Below, piece after piece: positions 27,168-35,205 of a DNA stretch of 36,743 nt. The notes under the pieces were generated by a model that saw only the letters and a list, made by a program, of their open reading frames with translations, was not told the origin of the DNA and made no database searches. The position numbers were made by a program, and so were the translations under genes. Each line of letters opens with the position of its first letter. Position 1 is the stretch's first letter. This DNA is from Planctomycetota bacterium (GTDB taxonomy: Bacteria > Planctomycetota > UBA1135 > UBA2386), in NCBI GenBank assembly GCA_016794485.1, contig JAEUHV010000326.1, forward strand, positions 1 through 36,743, read 5' to 3'.

Positions 27168-30100
27168 ATGTCCACACGCTTCGCCGCTCGTCCCGTCCTT
27201 CTCCTGCTCGCCGCTGCGCTGCCCGGCCAGCAACTGGTGCGCGACATCGCGCCGCCGAACTCGCAGCGCAGCAGCAACGTGGCGCAGATCGTCGACCTCG
27301 GCGGCGTCGCGGTGTTCGTCGGTACGTCCGCGCACGGCACCGAGCTGTGGCGGTCCGACGGCACGATCGCCGGCAGCTACCTGCTGAAGGACCTGGCTCC
27401 GGGAACGGCGAGTTCCTACCCGACGCGGCTCACGGTCGCCGGGCCGTACGTGTTCTTCACCGCCACCGTGCCCGGGCTCGGCAACGAACTGTGGCGCACC
27501 GACGGAACCGCGCAGGGCACCATTTTGCTGCGCGACGGACAGCCGGGCAGTGGCACCGGTGCGCCGAACGAAATGGTCGCGTACGCCGGCCATCTCTGGT
27601 TTCCCGCGTACACGCCCACGAACGGCTGGGAGCTCTGGCGCAGCGATGGTACGCCGGCCGGCACGGCCCAGTTCGCCGAGCTGGTGCCCGGCGCGGGCGG
27701 CTCCAATCCGGCCAACCTCGCGGTCGGCAACGGCCTGTTGTTGTTCTCGGCCTTCACGTCCACCAACGGCACGGAGTTGTGGCGCAGCGACGGCACCTCG
27801 GCGGGCACGGGCATGGTCCGCGACCAGAATCCCGGCATCGGGAGTTCGGCGTTCCTGCAGATGGTCGGCACCCAAAACGGCGTCTACTGGGTCGGCAGCG
27901 ACGGCCAGGGGGCCGGGCACGAACTGCACTGGAGCGATGGCACGTTCGCCGGCACGCGCCTCGTCGCCGACATCGTGCCCGGAGTGAATGCGCCGTCGTA
28001 CCAGTACCTGACGCCGTTCGGGAACCGTGTGTTGTTCGCGCTCGACGACGGCACCGGCTTCGGCACCGAACCGTGGACCAGCGACAGCACCGCGGCCGGC
28101 ACGCTGCGCCTCGCCGACGCCAATCCGGGCAGCACCGGTTCGTCGCCGTACGAGTTCATGGCAGCCGGCTCCGGGCGCGCCGTGTTCGTCGCCAACGAGC
28201 CTGCGTCCGGCTACGAATTGTGGGGCACCGACGGTACGCCGGCGGGAACGTCGCAGCTCGTCGATCTCCTGCCGGGAGCCAATTCGTCGAGCCCGCAGTA
28301 CCTGGCGCCCGGTCTCGGCGGCGTCTTGTTCTCCGGCATCGACCAGGCGCACGGACGTGAGTTGTGGTTCACCGACGGCACGACCGCCGGCACGCACCTC
28401 GTCGCCGATCTCTACGCCGGTGTGGGCAACAGCTCGCCGCAGCAGATGGGAGCGGTCGGCAACCGCGTGTTCCTGCGCGCCTACTTGCCGGCGGTCGGCT
28501 ACGAGCTGTTCGTCACCGACGGCACGGCGGCCGGTTCCGTGTTGGTCGCCGACCTGGCGACGCCGGTCGGCGATTCGTCGCCGCGGTCGTTCGTCGCAAC
28601 CAGCAACGGGGTGGCGTTCCAGGCCACCGACTCGGGCACGAAGCTGTGGCGCAGCGATGGCACGACGGCCGGGACGTTCGTGCTCGACTTCGGGCCCAGC
28701 AGCAGTGCGTACGGGACGAACGTCGTGCTCGGCGGCATCACCTACATGAACGGCTACGTTCCGACCCTCGGCTACGAGCTGTGCCGCAGCGACGGCACGC
28801 AGGCCGGTTCCTTCGTGTTGGACGTGCGGCCGGGCAGTGCGGGCAGTGACCCGACCAACCTCGCCGCGGTGAACGGCAGGCTGTGGTTCAGCGCGATCGC
28901 GACCGGACTCGGCTACGAGCCCTACGTGTCCGACGGCACGTTGGCCGGCACCGTCGCCCTCGGCGACCTGCACGCCGGCAACGGCAACTCGAACGCGAGC
29001 GGTTTCACGGCCTGTGGTCCGACCCGTGTGGTGGCCAACGCCTACACCGTCACCACCGGCAACGAGCTGTTGGTCAGCGACGGCACGCCGGCGGGCACGC
29101 AGTTGCTCGACCTGCTGCCCGGCAGCCAGGCCAGCGACCCCACGTCGTTCTGTGCGGTCGGCAACCTGACCTACTTCTCGGCCTATGCGCCGGCGACGGG
29201 ACGCGAGCTCTGGGTGACCGACGGTACGTTGGCGGGCACGCACCTCGTCGCCGACATCGCGTCCGGCACCGGCTACGGCAACCCGCGGCAAATCGTTCGG
29301 CTGGCGAACGGCACCCTGTTGTTCCTCGCCACGGCGCCGGGTTCGGGCAGCGAGATCTGGCGCAGCGACGGCACCGCCGGCGGCACGGCACTCGTCGGCG
29401 AAGTGGTGGCGGGCGGTGGCCAGGGCAACGTGCTCGACCTCTGCGCGGTCGGCAGCCGTGCGTACTTCACCGCCGACGACGGCGCGACCGGCCGCGAACT
29501 CTGGGTCACCGACGGCAACACCGTCACCCTGGTGCGCGACATCTGGCCGAGCCAGCCCGACGGCGTGACGTCGGGCACGCTGCGCGCGCGGCCCGGGGCC
29601 AACGGCGTGGTGTTCGCCGGCAGCGACGGCAACGACGGTCTGCAGATCTGGGTCAGCGACGGCTCCGCTCTCGGCACCACGCAGGTCGGCAAGGTCGGGC
29701 CGTGGGCAGGCTCGGGCGCGGTCGAGATCGGCGATTTCAACGAGCTGGCGGGCGACACGTGGTTCTGGTGCGACGACGGCATCACCGGCAAGGAACCGTG
29801 GCGCATCACCATCGCCGGCGTGGTCGCGGCGGTGACGACCTTCGGCCAGGGCTGTGCGGGCAGCGGCAACCTGGTTCCGGCGATCGGCGCGCTGGGCCTG
29901 CCGCAGCTCGGCAACGCCGGCTTCGCGATCCGCGTGCAGAACGGCCTGCCGGGGTCGCTCGGCGTGGTGGCCCTCGGTTCGGCGCCGACGCTGCTGCAGA
30001 TCGGCAACTGCCGGGTGCTGGTGGCGCCGCCATGGACGACGTTGCCGGTGGTGTTCCTCGACGGGGCCGGTGCCGGTGCTGCGCCGCTGCCGATTCCCGC

Positions 30101-30218
30101 GAACCCGGCCCTCGAAGGCGTGGCGCTGCACGGGCAGTACGTCGTGCTCGACCCGAACGGGCAGTTCCTGGCCTTCGCGTCGCTGAGCAACGCGCTCACG
30201 ATGTTGCTCGGCAACTGA
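27168..30218 (+). CDS. Exported ELWxSDGT-repeat protein, 1016 aa, with shared C-terminal module
   Basis: A signal peptide (about 1-19, ending AALPGQQ) is followed by 17-18 repeats of about 50 residues spanning residues 40-890. Each has a G-x-E-L-W-x-S/T-D-G-T-x-A-G-T core, a short 'LV.DL.PG...S.P' segment and a 'L.AVGN.LFFSA' strand pair, a pattern that suggests beta-propellers. Copies differ in sequence, so the array is old rather than recently expanded. The last 130 residues carry the module seen on other exported proteins here: 'TFGQGCAGSG', 'GALGLPQLG', 'PIPANPALEGVALHGQYV' and the end LSNALTMLLGN. Function is unknown; a cell-surface scaffold or adhesin-like role is inference. A GAGGAA 6 nt before the ATG supports the start. 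It is divergent from the selenoprotein gene. Confidence 0.87.
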   Translation: MSTRFAARPVLLLLAAALPGQQLVRDIAPPNSQRSSNVAQIVDLGGVAVFVGTSAHGTELWRSDGTIAGSYLLKDLAPGTASSYPTRLTVAGPYVFFTATVPGLGNELWRTDGTAQGTILLRDGQPGSGTGAPNEMVAYAGHLWFPAYTPTNGWELWRSDGTPAGTAQFAELVPGAGGSNPANLAVGNGLLLFSAFTSTNGTELWRSDGTSAGTGMVRDQNPGIGSSAFLQMVGTQNGVYWVGSDGQGAGHELHWSDGTFAGTRLVADIVPGVNAPSYQYLTPFGNRVLFALDDGTGFGTEPWTSDSTAAGTLRLADANPGSTGSSPYEFMAAGSGRAVFVANEPASGYELWGTDGTPAGTSQLVDLLPGANSSSPQYLAPGLGGVLFSGIDQAHGRELWFTDGTTAGTHLVADLYAGVGNSSPQQMGAVGNRVFLRAYLPAVGYELFVTDGTAAGSVLVADLATPVGDSSPRSFVATSNGVAFQATDSGTKLWRSDGTTAGTFVLDFGPSSSAYGTNVVLGGITYMNGYVPTLGYELCRSDGTQAGSFVLDVRPGSAGSDPTNLAAVNGRLWFSAIATGLGYEPYVSDGTLAGTVALGDLHAGNGNSNASGFTACGPTRVVANAYTVTTGNELLVSDGTPAGTQLLDLLPGSQASDPTSFCAVGNLTYFSAYAPATGRELWVTDGTLAGTHLVADIASGTGYGNPRQIVRLANGTLLFLATAPGSGSEIWRSDGTAGGTALVGEVVAGGGQGNVLDLCAVGSRAYFTADDGATGRELWVTDGNTVTLVRDIWPSQPDGVTSGTLRARPGANGVVFAGSDGNDGLQIWVSDGSALGTTQVGKVGPWAGSGAVEIGDFNELAGDTWFWCDDGITGKEPWRITIAGVVAAVTTFGQGCAGSGNLVPAIGALGLPQLGNAGFAIRVQNGLPGSLGVVALGSAPTLLQIGNCRVLVAPPWTTLPVVFLDGAGAGAAPLPIPANPALEGVALHGQYVVLDPNGQFLAFASLSNALTMLLGN

Positions 30219-30228
30219 CCAACGCGTG

Positions 30229-32823
30229 TCAGCGACCGCTCGGCAGCAGGGCCCGGAAGCGCGGCAGCTCGCGCACCGGAGCGTAGACCGCGTCGTCGGG
30301 ATCGAGCCGCATGCCGTCGGCAACGGCGCCTTCCAGCATGGTGAGCGCCTCGTCGGCGAGTTGGCGGTGTCGTTCGCCGTCGAGTTGCGACGCACAGCGC
30401 AGCAGATCGCGCGCGGCCCGGCCGGTGTTCTCGTCGCCGGGGAACGTGCCGAGCTTGCGCGCCGCCCGCTCGAGGGCCGGCCAGTCCTTCAGGTTGCGCA
30501 GGCAGACGCCGTAGGTGCGGTAGTGCTGCGCCAGGTAACGCTGGGCCGTGCGGTCGTCGGGCGTGGCGGCGAGCACGAAGTCCTGGTCGGCGATCGCGCG
30601 TTCGATCCAGGGGCGGGCCTCGGCATGGCGTGCCTTCGCCTGCAACGCCGTCGCGTGCAGGTTCGCGGTGCGGCCACGATGCCGACGAACCGAGAGGTCG
30701 TGTGGATAGTCGCGCACCAGTTCGTCGAACATGCCCAGCGCCTGCGTCGTGTTGTCGAGCACCTGGGTGGTGCGGCGTTGGTCGTACTCCAGCGAGGCGA
30801 GCTCGTGTGCGGCCATCGCGCGGAGCAGCCGGGGAACGGGCCAGCCCGACTCGTCGCCCGAACCCACGGTGGTCGCCGCCAGCACGGATTCGAGCAGTGG
30901 GCGGGCCGCGGTCGCATCGCCGGCGTCGCGCAGATTGGCGCCGAGCGCGAGCCGTGCACTCGACAGTTCGGGGCTCGGCGCGCCGGCGGATTCGGTGCGT
31001 TCGAGGATCGCCACCGTCTCGCGGCAGGCCTGGACCACGGCCATGCGGTCGCCGCGCGCGTCGGCGACCCCGCCGGTCAGGTCGCTGATGTCGGCGAGTT
31101 CGCGGGCCGCGGCGTTGGCGAGGGCCTTCGGGAAGGTGGCGTCGAGGTCGCGCCGTGCCGACTCCAGCCGAGTCGCGCAGTCGTCGACATGGCCTTCGCG
31201 CAGCTCGATCCAGGCGAGCAAGCGATGGCCGCGGGCGCGCAGGAGGCGTTCGTGCGGAGCCGTCACGTCGGCGGCCAACGCCAGCAGTTCGACCAGTGCC
31301 GCCCGGCCCTTCTGCAGGTTGCCGAGGCGCGCCGCGATCTGCGCGATCTCGAACAGGGTGCGACGGCGCAACTCCTGCACCCGGTGGGCATGGGTCGGAT
31401 CGTCGGCGAGTCGCGCGAACTGGGCGAGGGCGGCGTCGAGCAGGGCGCCCACGGCGTTCTGCACCGCCGGCAGGTTGCGCAGCTTCGGCAGCGCGACACT
31501 GCCGAGCAGGGTGTCGATCGCGTCGAGGGTCGCGGCGGTGCTGCGGTCGGCGCGCTGCACCTGTTCGGCCAGCGCGTCGTTGGCGGCGCGCTGCTGCCAC
31601 AGCAGGATCGGCGGCACCGCGGCGGCCACCAGCAGGGCGGCGCCGACGGCGGCGGCGAACTGGCGATGGCGGGCGACGAAGCGCCGGCTGCGCACGTGCC
31701 ACGGCAACCGGCGTGCGGCGATCGGTCGTTGCTCGAGCACCGCCTGCAGGTCGTCGGCGAACGCGTGCGCGCTCGGGTAGCGCCGCGAGCGCTCGACGTC
31801 CATCGCGGTGTCGACCACGAGGAGCAGTTCGGGCGGCGCGCCGGACGGGCGCAGCGACCGCCGTTCCCCGGCCAGGATCAGTTGACGCAGCCGTTCGGGC
31901 TGGTCGAGGTCGAACGGCGGTTGCAGGCCGAGCAGGCAGTGCAGCAAGGCACCGAGGCCGTAGACGTCGGTGCGTTCGTCGGCGCCTTCGCCGCGCACCT
32001 GCTCCGGCGCCATGTAGGCCGGCGATCCGGCGGCCGAACCCGAGCGGGTGAGTCGTGCGTCGCCCTGGGCCTGGGCGAGGCCGAAGTCGAGCACCACGGC
32101 GCGGCCGTCGGCGGTGAGCATCACGTTCGACGGCTTCAGGTCGCGGTGCAGCACGCCGCGGGTGTGCGCGTGCTGGATGCCGAGGGCGGTGTCGTGCACG
32201 AGCTTGCTGACCACGAACCACCATGGGCGGCGGGCGAAGCCGCTGCGGTCGCTGGCGTCGCTCTCCGGCGTCGCGAGCAGCGCGCGCAGGTCGTCGCCGA
32301 CGAGTCCGCGCGGGTCGCGGCCGGCGAAGGCGCGCACCACCGCTTCGGCGCTGCGACCGCGCAGCCGCGGCATCGCGTACCACGGCACGCCGTCGACGGC
32401 GCCGGTGGCCAGGATCGGCACGATCGCAGGATGTTCGAGCCGGGCGACCGCGTCGATCTCGCGGCGGAAGCGTTCGCGGGCGCCGTCGAACAGCAGCAGT
32501 TCCGGGCGCACGACCTTCAAGGCCACCTGGCGTCCGAGCGACTCCTGTTCGGCGAGGTGCACCACGCCCATGCCGCCTTCGCCGAGCTTGTCGAGGATGC
32601 GGAACTCGCCGAACGCGCGCGGCGTGCCGGTCGGCGCCCCGACGAGGTCCGCCTGGCGCAGGTCGGCGAGGGCCTCGCGCAGGCGAACGGCGTGTTCGGG
32701 ATGGGCGTCGACGAAGCGCTCGGCGGCATCGAGTCCGTCGCGTTCGAGCCGGGCCAGGGCCTCGGCCAGCAGGGCCTCGAGCGGGTGGGCGTGGTCGTCG
32801 GCTGCGTCGTCGGGGGTGTTCAC
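30229..32823 (-). CDS. Membrane Ser/Thr protein kinase with TPR-like sensor region
   Basis: A GTG at 32823 gives 864 residues; the ATG at 32862 overlaps the divergent sigma gene and is less likely. An N-terminal helical region is followed by a Hanks-type kinase domain (about 70-340): glycine loop 'LGEGGMGVVHLAEQ', Lys in 'VALKVVRPE', catalytic 'HRDLKPSNVMLT', metal-binding 'DFGLAQA', and 'APEQVRGEGADERTDVYGLGALL'. One transmembrane segment follows ('FAAAVGAALLVAAAVPPILLW', about 420-440), then about 420 residues of TPR-like helical repeats on the far side. Planctomycetes often place such kinases beside an ECF sigma factor. Here the sigma gene begins only 37 nt away on the other strand, so the kinase probably modulates it (inference). 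Confidence 0.92.
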   Translation of the reverse strand: MNTPDDAADDHAHPLEALLAEALARLERDGLDAAERFVDAHPEHAVRLREALADLRQADLVGAPTGTPRAFGEFRILDKLGEGGMGVVHLAEQESLGRQVALKVVRPELLLFDGARERFRREIDAVARLEHPAIVPILATGAVDGVPWYAMPRLRGRSAEAVVRAFAGRDPRGLVGDDLRALLATPESDASDRSGFARRPWWFVVSKLVHDTALGIQHAHTRGVLHRDLKPSNVMLTADGRAVVLDFGLAQAQGDARLTRSGSAAGSPAYMAPEQVRGEGADERTDVYGLGALLHCLLGLQPPFDLDQPERLRQLILAGERRSLRPSGAPPELLLVVDTAMDVERSRRYPSAHAFADDLQAVLEQRPIAARRLPWHVRSRRFVARHRQFAAAVGAALLVAAAVPPILLWQQRAANDALAEQVQRADRSTAATLDAIDTLLGSVALPKLRNLPAVQNAVGALLDAALAQFARLADDPTHAHRVQELRRRTLFEIAQIAARLGNLQKGRAALVELLALAADVTAPHERLLRARGHRLLAWIELREGHVDDCATRLESARRDLDATFPKALANAAARELADISDLTGGVADARGDRMAVVQACRETVAILERTESAGAPSPELSSARLALGANLRDAGDATAARPLLESVLAATTVGSGDESGWPVPRLLRAMAAHELASLEYDQRRTTQVLDNTTQALGMFDELVRDYPHDLSVRRHRGRTANLHATALQAKARHAEARPWIERAIADQDFVLAATPDDRTAQRYLAQHYRTYGVCLRNLKDWPALERAARKLGTFPGDENTGRAARDLLRCASQLDGERHRQLADEALTMLEGAVADGMRLDPDDAVYAPVRELPRFRALLPSGR

Positions 32824-32860
32824 GGGGCTTTGCGGCGTGGGTGATACTGTGCGCCGAGAC

Positions 32861-33457
32861 ATGGGCGAGTCCAGCCTGCCCCTCGTCACGCGGGCCCGAG
32901 GCAACCACCAAGAAGCCGTGGAGCAGTTGCTGGTGCAGCATCTGCCCGGCCTGCGGGCGTGGCTGCGCCTGCGCATGGGGGCGCAGTTGCGCGCGCGCGA
33001 GACCCCCGACGATCTGGTGCAGTCCGTGGCCCGCGAAGTGCTGCTCGGGCTCGGCGAGTTCGAATGGCGTGGCGAGGCCGCCTTCCGCCACTGGCTCTAC
33101 CTGAAGGCGCAGCGCAAGCTGGTCGACAAGGCGCGGTTCGTCGGGGCCGAGCAGCGCACGCCGCAGAAGGAACGCGACCTCGACGCGCTGGCCAGCGGTG
33201 TCGTCGCCGGACTCGTCGCGGACACCCCGAGCCACGCGGCAGTGGGGGCCGAGGAGGTGCGGCGGATCGAGGCCGCGTTCGCCGAGTTGCCGGGCGACTG
33301 GCAGGAGGCGATCAGCTTGCACAAGTTGTGCGGCATGGACGTGCACGAAGTCGCCGCACGCATGCAGCGCAGCGAAGGGGCCGTCCGCAACCTGGTCTGG
33401 CGGGGCTTGTCGCGCCTGGCCCTGCGCATCGGCGACCTGCGGCGGGAGGCTCGGTGA
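32861..33457 (+). CDS. Small ECF sigma factor divergent from a Ser/Thr kinase
   Basis: A 198-residue protein from the ATG at 32861. Sigma-2 region: 'LVQHLPGLRAWLRLRMGAQLRARETPDDLVQSVAREVLLGL' and 'FRHWLYLKAQRKLVDKARF'. Sigma-4 region: 'AFAELPGDWQEAISLHKLCGMDVHEVAARMQRSEGAVRNLVWRGLSRLA'. The degenerate 'DDLVQSV' in place of the usual D-A-E-D-L-x-Q fits the planctomycete kinase-linked ECF group (often called ECF01-Pl-like). It is probably activated by phosphorylation from the divergent kinase rather than by an anti-sigma factor, as none adjoins. It is convergent with the Rrf2 gene, 25 nt away. Confidence 0.88.
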   Translation: MGESSLPLVTRARGNHQEAVEQLLVQHLPGLRAWLRLRMGAQLRARETPDDLVQSVAREVLLGLGEFEWRGEAAFRHWLYLKAQRKLVDKARFVGAEQRTPQKERDLDALASGVVAGLVADTPSHAAVGAEEVRRIEAAFAELPGDWQEAISLHKLCGMDVHEVAARMQRSEGAVRNLVWRGLSRLALRIGDLRREAR

Positions 33458-33482
33458 CGGCGCGGCGGTTGCCGGCGACCCG

Positions 33483-33905
33483 TCACCCGAGCGCGCGGCC
33501 GCCGCGCGGCTTGCCGGCGACGTCGCCGAACGTGCAGCTGTTGGCCCAGGTGTCGAGCCCCTGGCGCAGCCGGCTCCACAGCGGGTGCAGGGCGCACGGT
33601 TGCGCCTCGTTGCAGGCGGCGTAGCCGAACGCGCAGCCACCGTCGATCTGCACGTCGAGCGCCTGCAGCGCCGCCGCCATCGTGATGCGGGCGGCGGGCT
33701 GGGCCAACGAGAAGCCGCCGCCGTGGCCGCGTTGCGACCGCACCAGCCTGGCGACGACCAGCTTGCGCATGACCTTCGACAAGTACTGCTGGGGCACCCC
33801 CGTGCGGGCCGCGAGGTCCTTGGCGTTCAGGCTCTCGCCGGCGACCAGGCCCGCCAGCACCGCCATCGCGCGCAGGCCGTAGACGACGGTCAGGTTGAGC
33901 AGCAT
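33483..33905 (-). CDS. Rrf2 family transcriptional regulator (NsrR/IscR-like)
   Basis: A 140-residue winged-helix protein. The recognition region is 'AKDLAARTGVPQQYLSKVMRKLVVARLVRSQRGHGGGFSLAQP', typical of Rrf2. Three Cys that could bind an Fe-S cluster are present as C91-X6-C98-X5-C104 ('GGCAFGYAACNEAQPC'), close to the IscR/NsrR C-X5-C-X5-C spacing, with a further Cys124. NsrR-type proteins sense nitric oxide and control nitrogen-oxide genes. The neighbouring cytochrome c and nosZ make an NO- or redox-responsive control of the nos locus likely (inference). It follows the fasciclin gene on the same strand with a 43-nt gap, so the two are probably co-transcribed. Confidence 0.93.
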   Translation of the reverse strand: MLLNLTVVYGLRAMAVLAGLVAGESLNAKDLAARTGVPQQYLSKVMRKLVVARLVRSQRGHGGGFSLAQPAARITMAAALQALDVQIDGGCAFGYAACNEAQPCALHPLWSRLRQGLDTWANSCTFGDVAGKPRGGRALG

Positions 33906-33948
33906 GGGAGCATTCTGTTGACGGCCGCGGTCGATCGCCAGATCCCTG

Positions 33949-34497
33949 TCAGTTCGCCGGTGGCAGCAACACGCCGTCGACCACGTGCACGATGCCGTTC
34001 GAGGCGCGCACCGTCGCTACCACGGTGGCGTCGTTGATCTTCAGCTTGCCGTCCACGACCGTGATCGCGACCTTCTTGCCGTTGGCCATCCCCAGCTGCT
34101 TGCCGGCCATGCCTTTCAACGTCGCTTCGTCGTAGACCGCCGCGGCGACGTGGTACTTGAGGATCTCCTTCAGGTCCGCCTGCTTGTCCGGCTCGACCAG
34201 GCCCTCGACGGTGCCGGCCGGCAGCTTGCCGAACGCGGCATCGGTCGGGGCGAACACGGTCAGCGGCCCGGGGTTCGCGACCGAGGCCACGTAGTTGGCG
34301 GCCTGCAGTGCGGCGACCAGCGTTTTGTGGTCCTTCGAGCCGATCGCGATGCTGACGATGTTGTTGGGGTCGAGCGGCGGTGGGGTGGTAACGGCCGGCG
34401 TGGCCGGCTTCGGGTCGGTCGGCTTCTGGGTCGCGTTGCCGGTGTCGGTGCCGCACGCGGCCAGCAGCAGGAAAGCGGTGGAGACGAGTCTGCGCAT
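33949..34497 (-). CDS. Fasciclin-domain lipoprotein
   Basis: The ATG at 34497 gives 182 residues with a lipoprotein leader (lipobox LLAAC, Cys at about 15), a Thr/Pro linker (about 18-43) and one FAS1 domain: 'TLVAALQAANYVASVANPGPLTVFAPTDAAFGKLP', 'LKEILKYHVAAAV' and the end 'NGIVHVVDGVLLPP', the standard H2 box. FAS1 domains mediate adhesion or bind small ligands. In several non-proteobacterial denitrifiers fasciclin genes lie near nosZ. The gene is upstream of the Rrf2 regulator and divergent from cytochrome c/nosZ, with a 256-nt shared intergenic region. Confidence 0.94.
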   Translation of the reverse strand: MRRLVSTAFLLLAACGTDTGNATQKPTDPKPATPAVTTPPPLDPNNIVSIAIGSKDHKTLVAALQAANYVASVANPGPLTVFAPTDAAFGKLPAGTVEGLVEPDKQADLKEILKYHVAAAVYDEATLKGMAGKQLGMANGKKVAITVVDGKLKINDATVVATVRASNGIVHVVDGVLLPPAN

Positions 34498-34531
34498 GGT
34501 CTTGGTCCTGGATTGACAGAGGACAAACTCA

Positions 34532-34546
34532 TCCAGAAACACTGGA
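34532..34546. promoter_or_regulatory. Inverted repeat, candidate operator in the nos intergenic region
   Basis: TCCAG, spacer AAACA, CTGGA: 5-bp arms. It lies 35 nt upstream of the fasciclin ATG, just left of the stronger repeat at 34550 and overlapping a GGAATTCC palindrome (34544-34551). It could be part of the binding site of the Rrf2 regulator; chance is possible. Confidence 0.3.
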
Positions 34547-34549
34547 ATT

Positions 34550-34565
34550 CCGGATACGCATCCGG
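34550..34565. promoter_or_regulatory. Inverted repeat CCGGAT-N4-ATCCGG, candidate operator
   Basis: Perfect 6-bp arms around ACGC, 53 nt upstream of the fasciclin start and 189 nt upstream of the cytochrome c start. Its position in the divergent promoter region beside an Rrf2 regulator gene makes it the best operator candidate here. It does not match the E. coli NsrR or IscR consensus closely. Confidence 0.4.
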
Positions 34566-34640
34566 CCGGGGCCGGGGTGGCCGTGCAGCGGGGCGGTGGC
34601 CGTGGGAGCCCGTTCGTGGACGGGCCGTTCGGGCCCGAAA

Positions 34641-34660
34641 TCTACGAACGGCTGCGTAGA
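34641..34660. promoter_or_regulatory. Inverted repeat TCTACG-N8-CGTAGA near the cytochrome c promoter
   Basis: Perfect 6-bp arms separated by eight bases, 94 nt upstream of the cytochrome c ATG. Could be an operator or a hairpin in the leader RNA of the nos transcript. It differs in sequence from the repeat at 34550, so if both are operators they serve different proteins. Confidence 0.3.
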
Positions 34661-34753
34661 CGGCGGGCGACTAGGGCCCGGGCGAGGTCTTCGTGCATTT
34701 CGGGACACGCAGATCCATTAAGATCGTCGAGCCAACCGGCTCGCCGTACGTCG

Positions 34754-35185
34754 ATGACGCTCCACAACCGAATCGCCTCGTTCCTGCTCCTGGTCTCCTT
34801 CGGCACGTTCACCGCCTGCGGCGGTGGCGCGGCGCCGCCCCCGCCCGGATCGAGCGGTCCGGCGGTGCGGAGTGCGCAGCCGACCCCGGCGGCCAATCCG
34901 GCCGAAGACCCGCAGAACCTGTTCAACACCGTCTGCTACGTCTGCCACGGCACCACGGGCCACGGCGACGGGCCGGGTGCCGCCGCACTCGAGCCCAAGC
35001 CGCGCTCGTTCGCCGACGCGAAGTGGCAGGAGTCGGTGACCGACGCGCAGATCGAGAAGGCGATCGTGTTCGGCGGCGCCGCCGTCGGGAAGAGCGCGAT
35101 GATGCCCGGGCACCCGCAGTTCAAGGGCAAGGACGCGGTGCTGAAGGGCCTCGTCGCGATCGTGCGCGGATTCAAAGGCAAGTGA
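34754..35185 (+). CDS. c-type cytochrome lipoprotein upstream of nosZ
   Basis: The ATG at 34754 gives 143 residues: a lipoprotein leader (lipobox FTAC, Cys22), a Pro/Ala-rich linker to about residue 48, then a class I cytochrome c domain. The haem attachment is CYVCH (Cys61, Cys64, His65), followed by 'GTTGHGDGPGAAAL'. 'VGKSAMMPGHP' supplies the axial Met. A longer frame upstream is Arg-rich and rejected. The gene is 20 nt ahead of nosZ on the same strand. A membrane-anchored cytochrome in this place most likely delivers electrons to NosZ, as in other clade II nos operons (established by analogy, not shown here). Confidence 0.95.
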   Translation: MTLHNRIASFLLLVSFGTFTACGGGAAPPPPGSSGPAVRSAQPTPAANPAEDPQNLFNTVCYVCHGTTGHGDGPGAAALEPKPRSFADAKWQESVTDAQIEKAIVFGGAAVGKSAMMPGHPQFKGKDAVLKGLVAIVRGFKGK

Positions 35186-35205
35186 CCCAGACCCTCGAGG
35201 ACCCC

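Noticed and set aside
27168-30218. DNA-level tandem repeat array or CRISPR
   Set aside because: The repeats are conserved only as protein and have diverged at DNA level; they lie inside one open reading frame and no direct repeats with spacers are seen anywhere in the window.
29273-33640. A very long minus-strand frame across three genes
   Set aside because: It overlaps the repeat protein, the kinase and the sigma gene, is extremely Arg/Ala-rich and has no motif; it is a frame shadow of high-GC coding DNA.
34513-34518. TTGACA in the nos intergenic region as a -35 box
   Set aside because: No convincing -10 element lies at 16-18 nt spacing, so a sigma-70 promoter is not supported.
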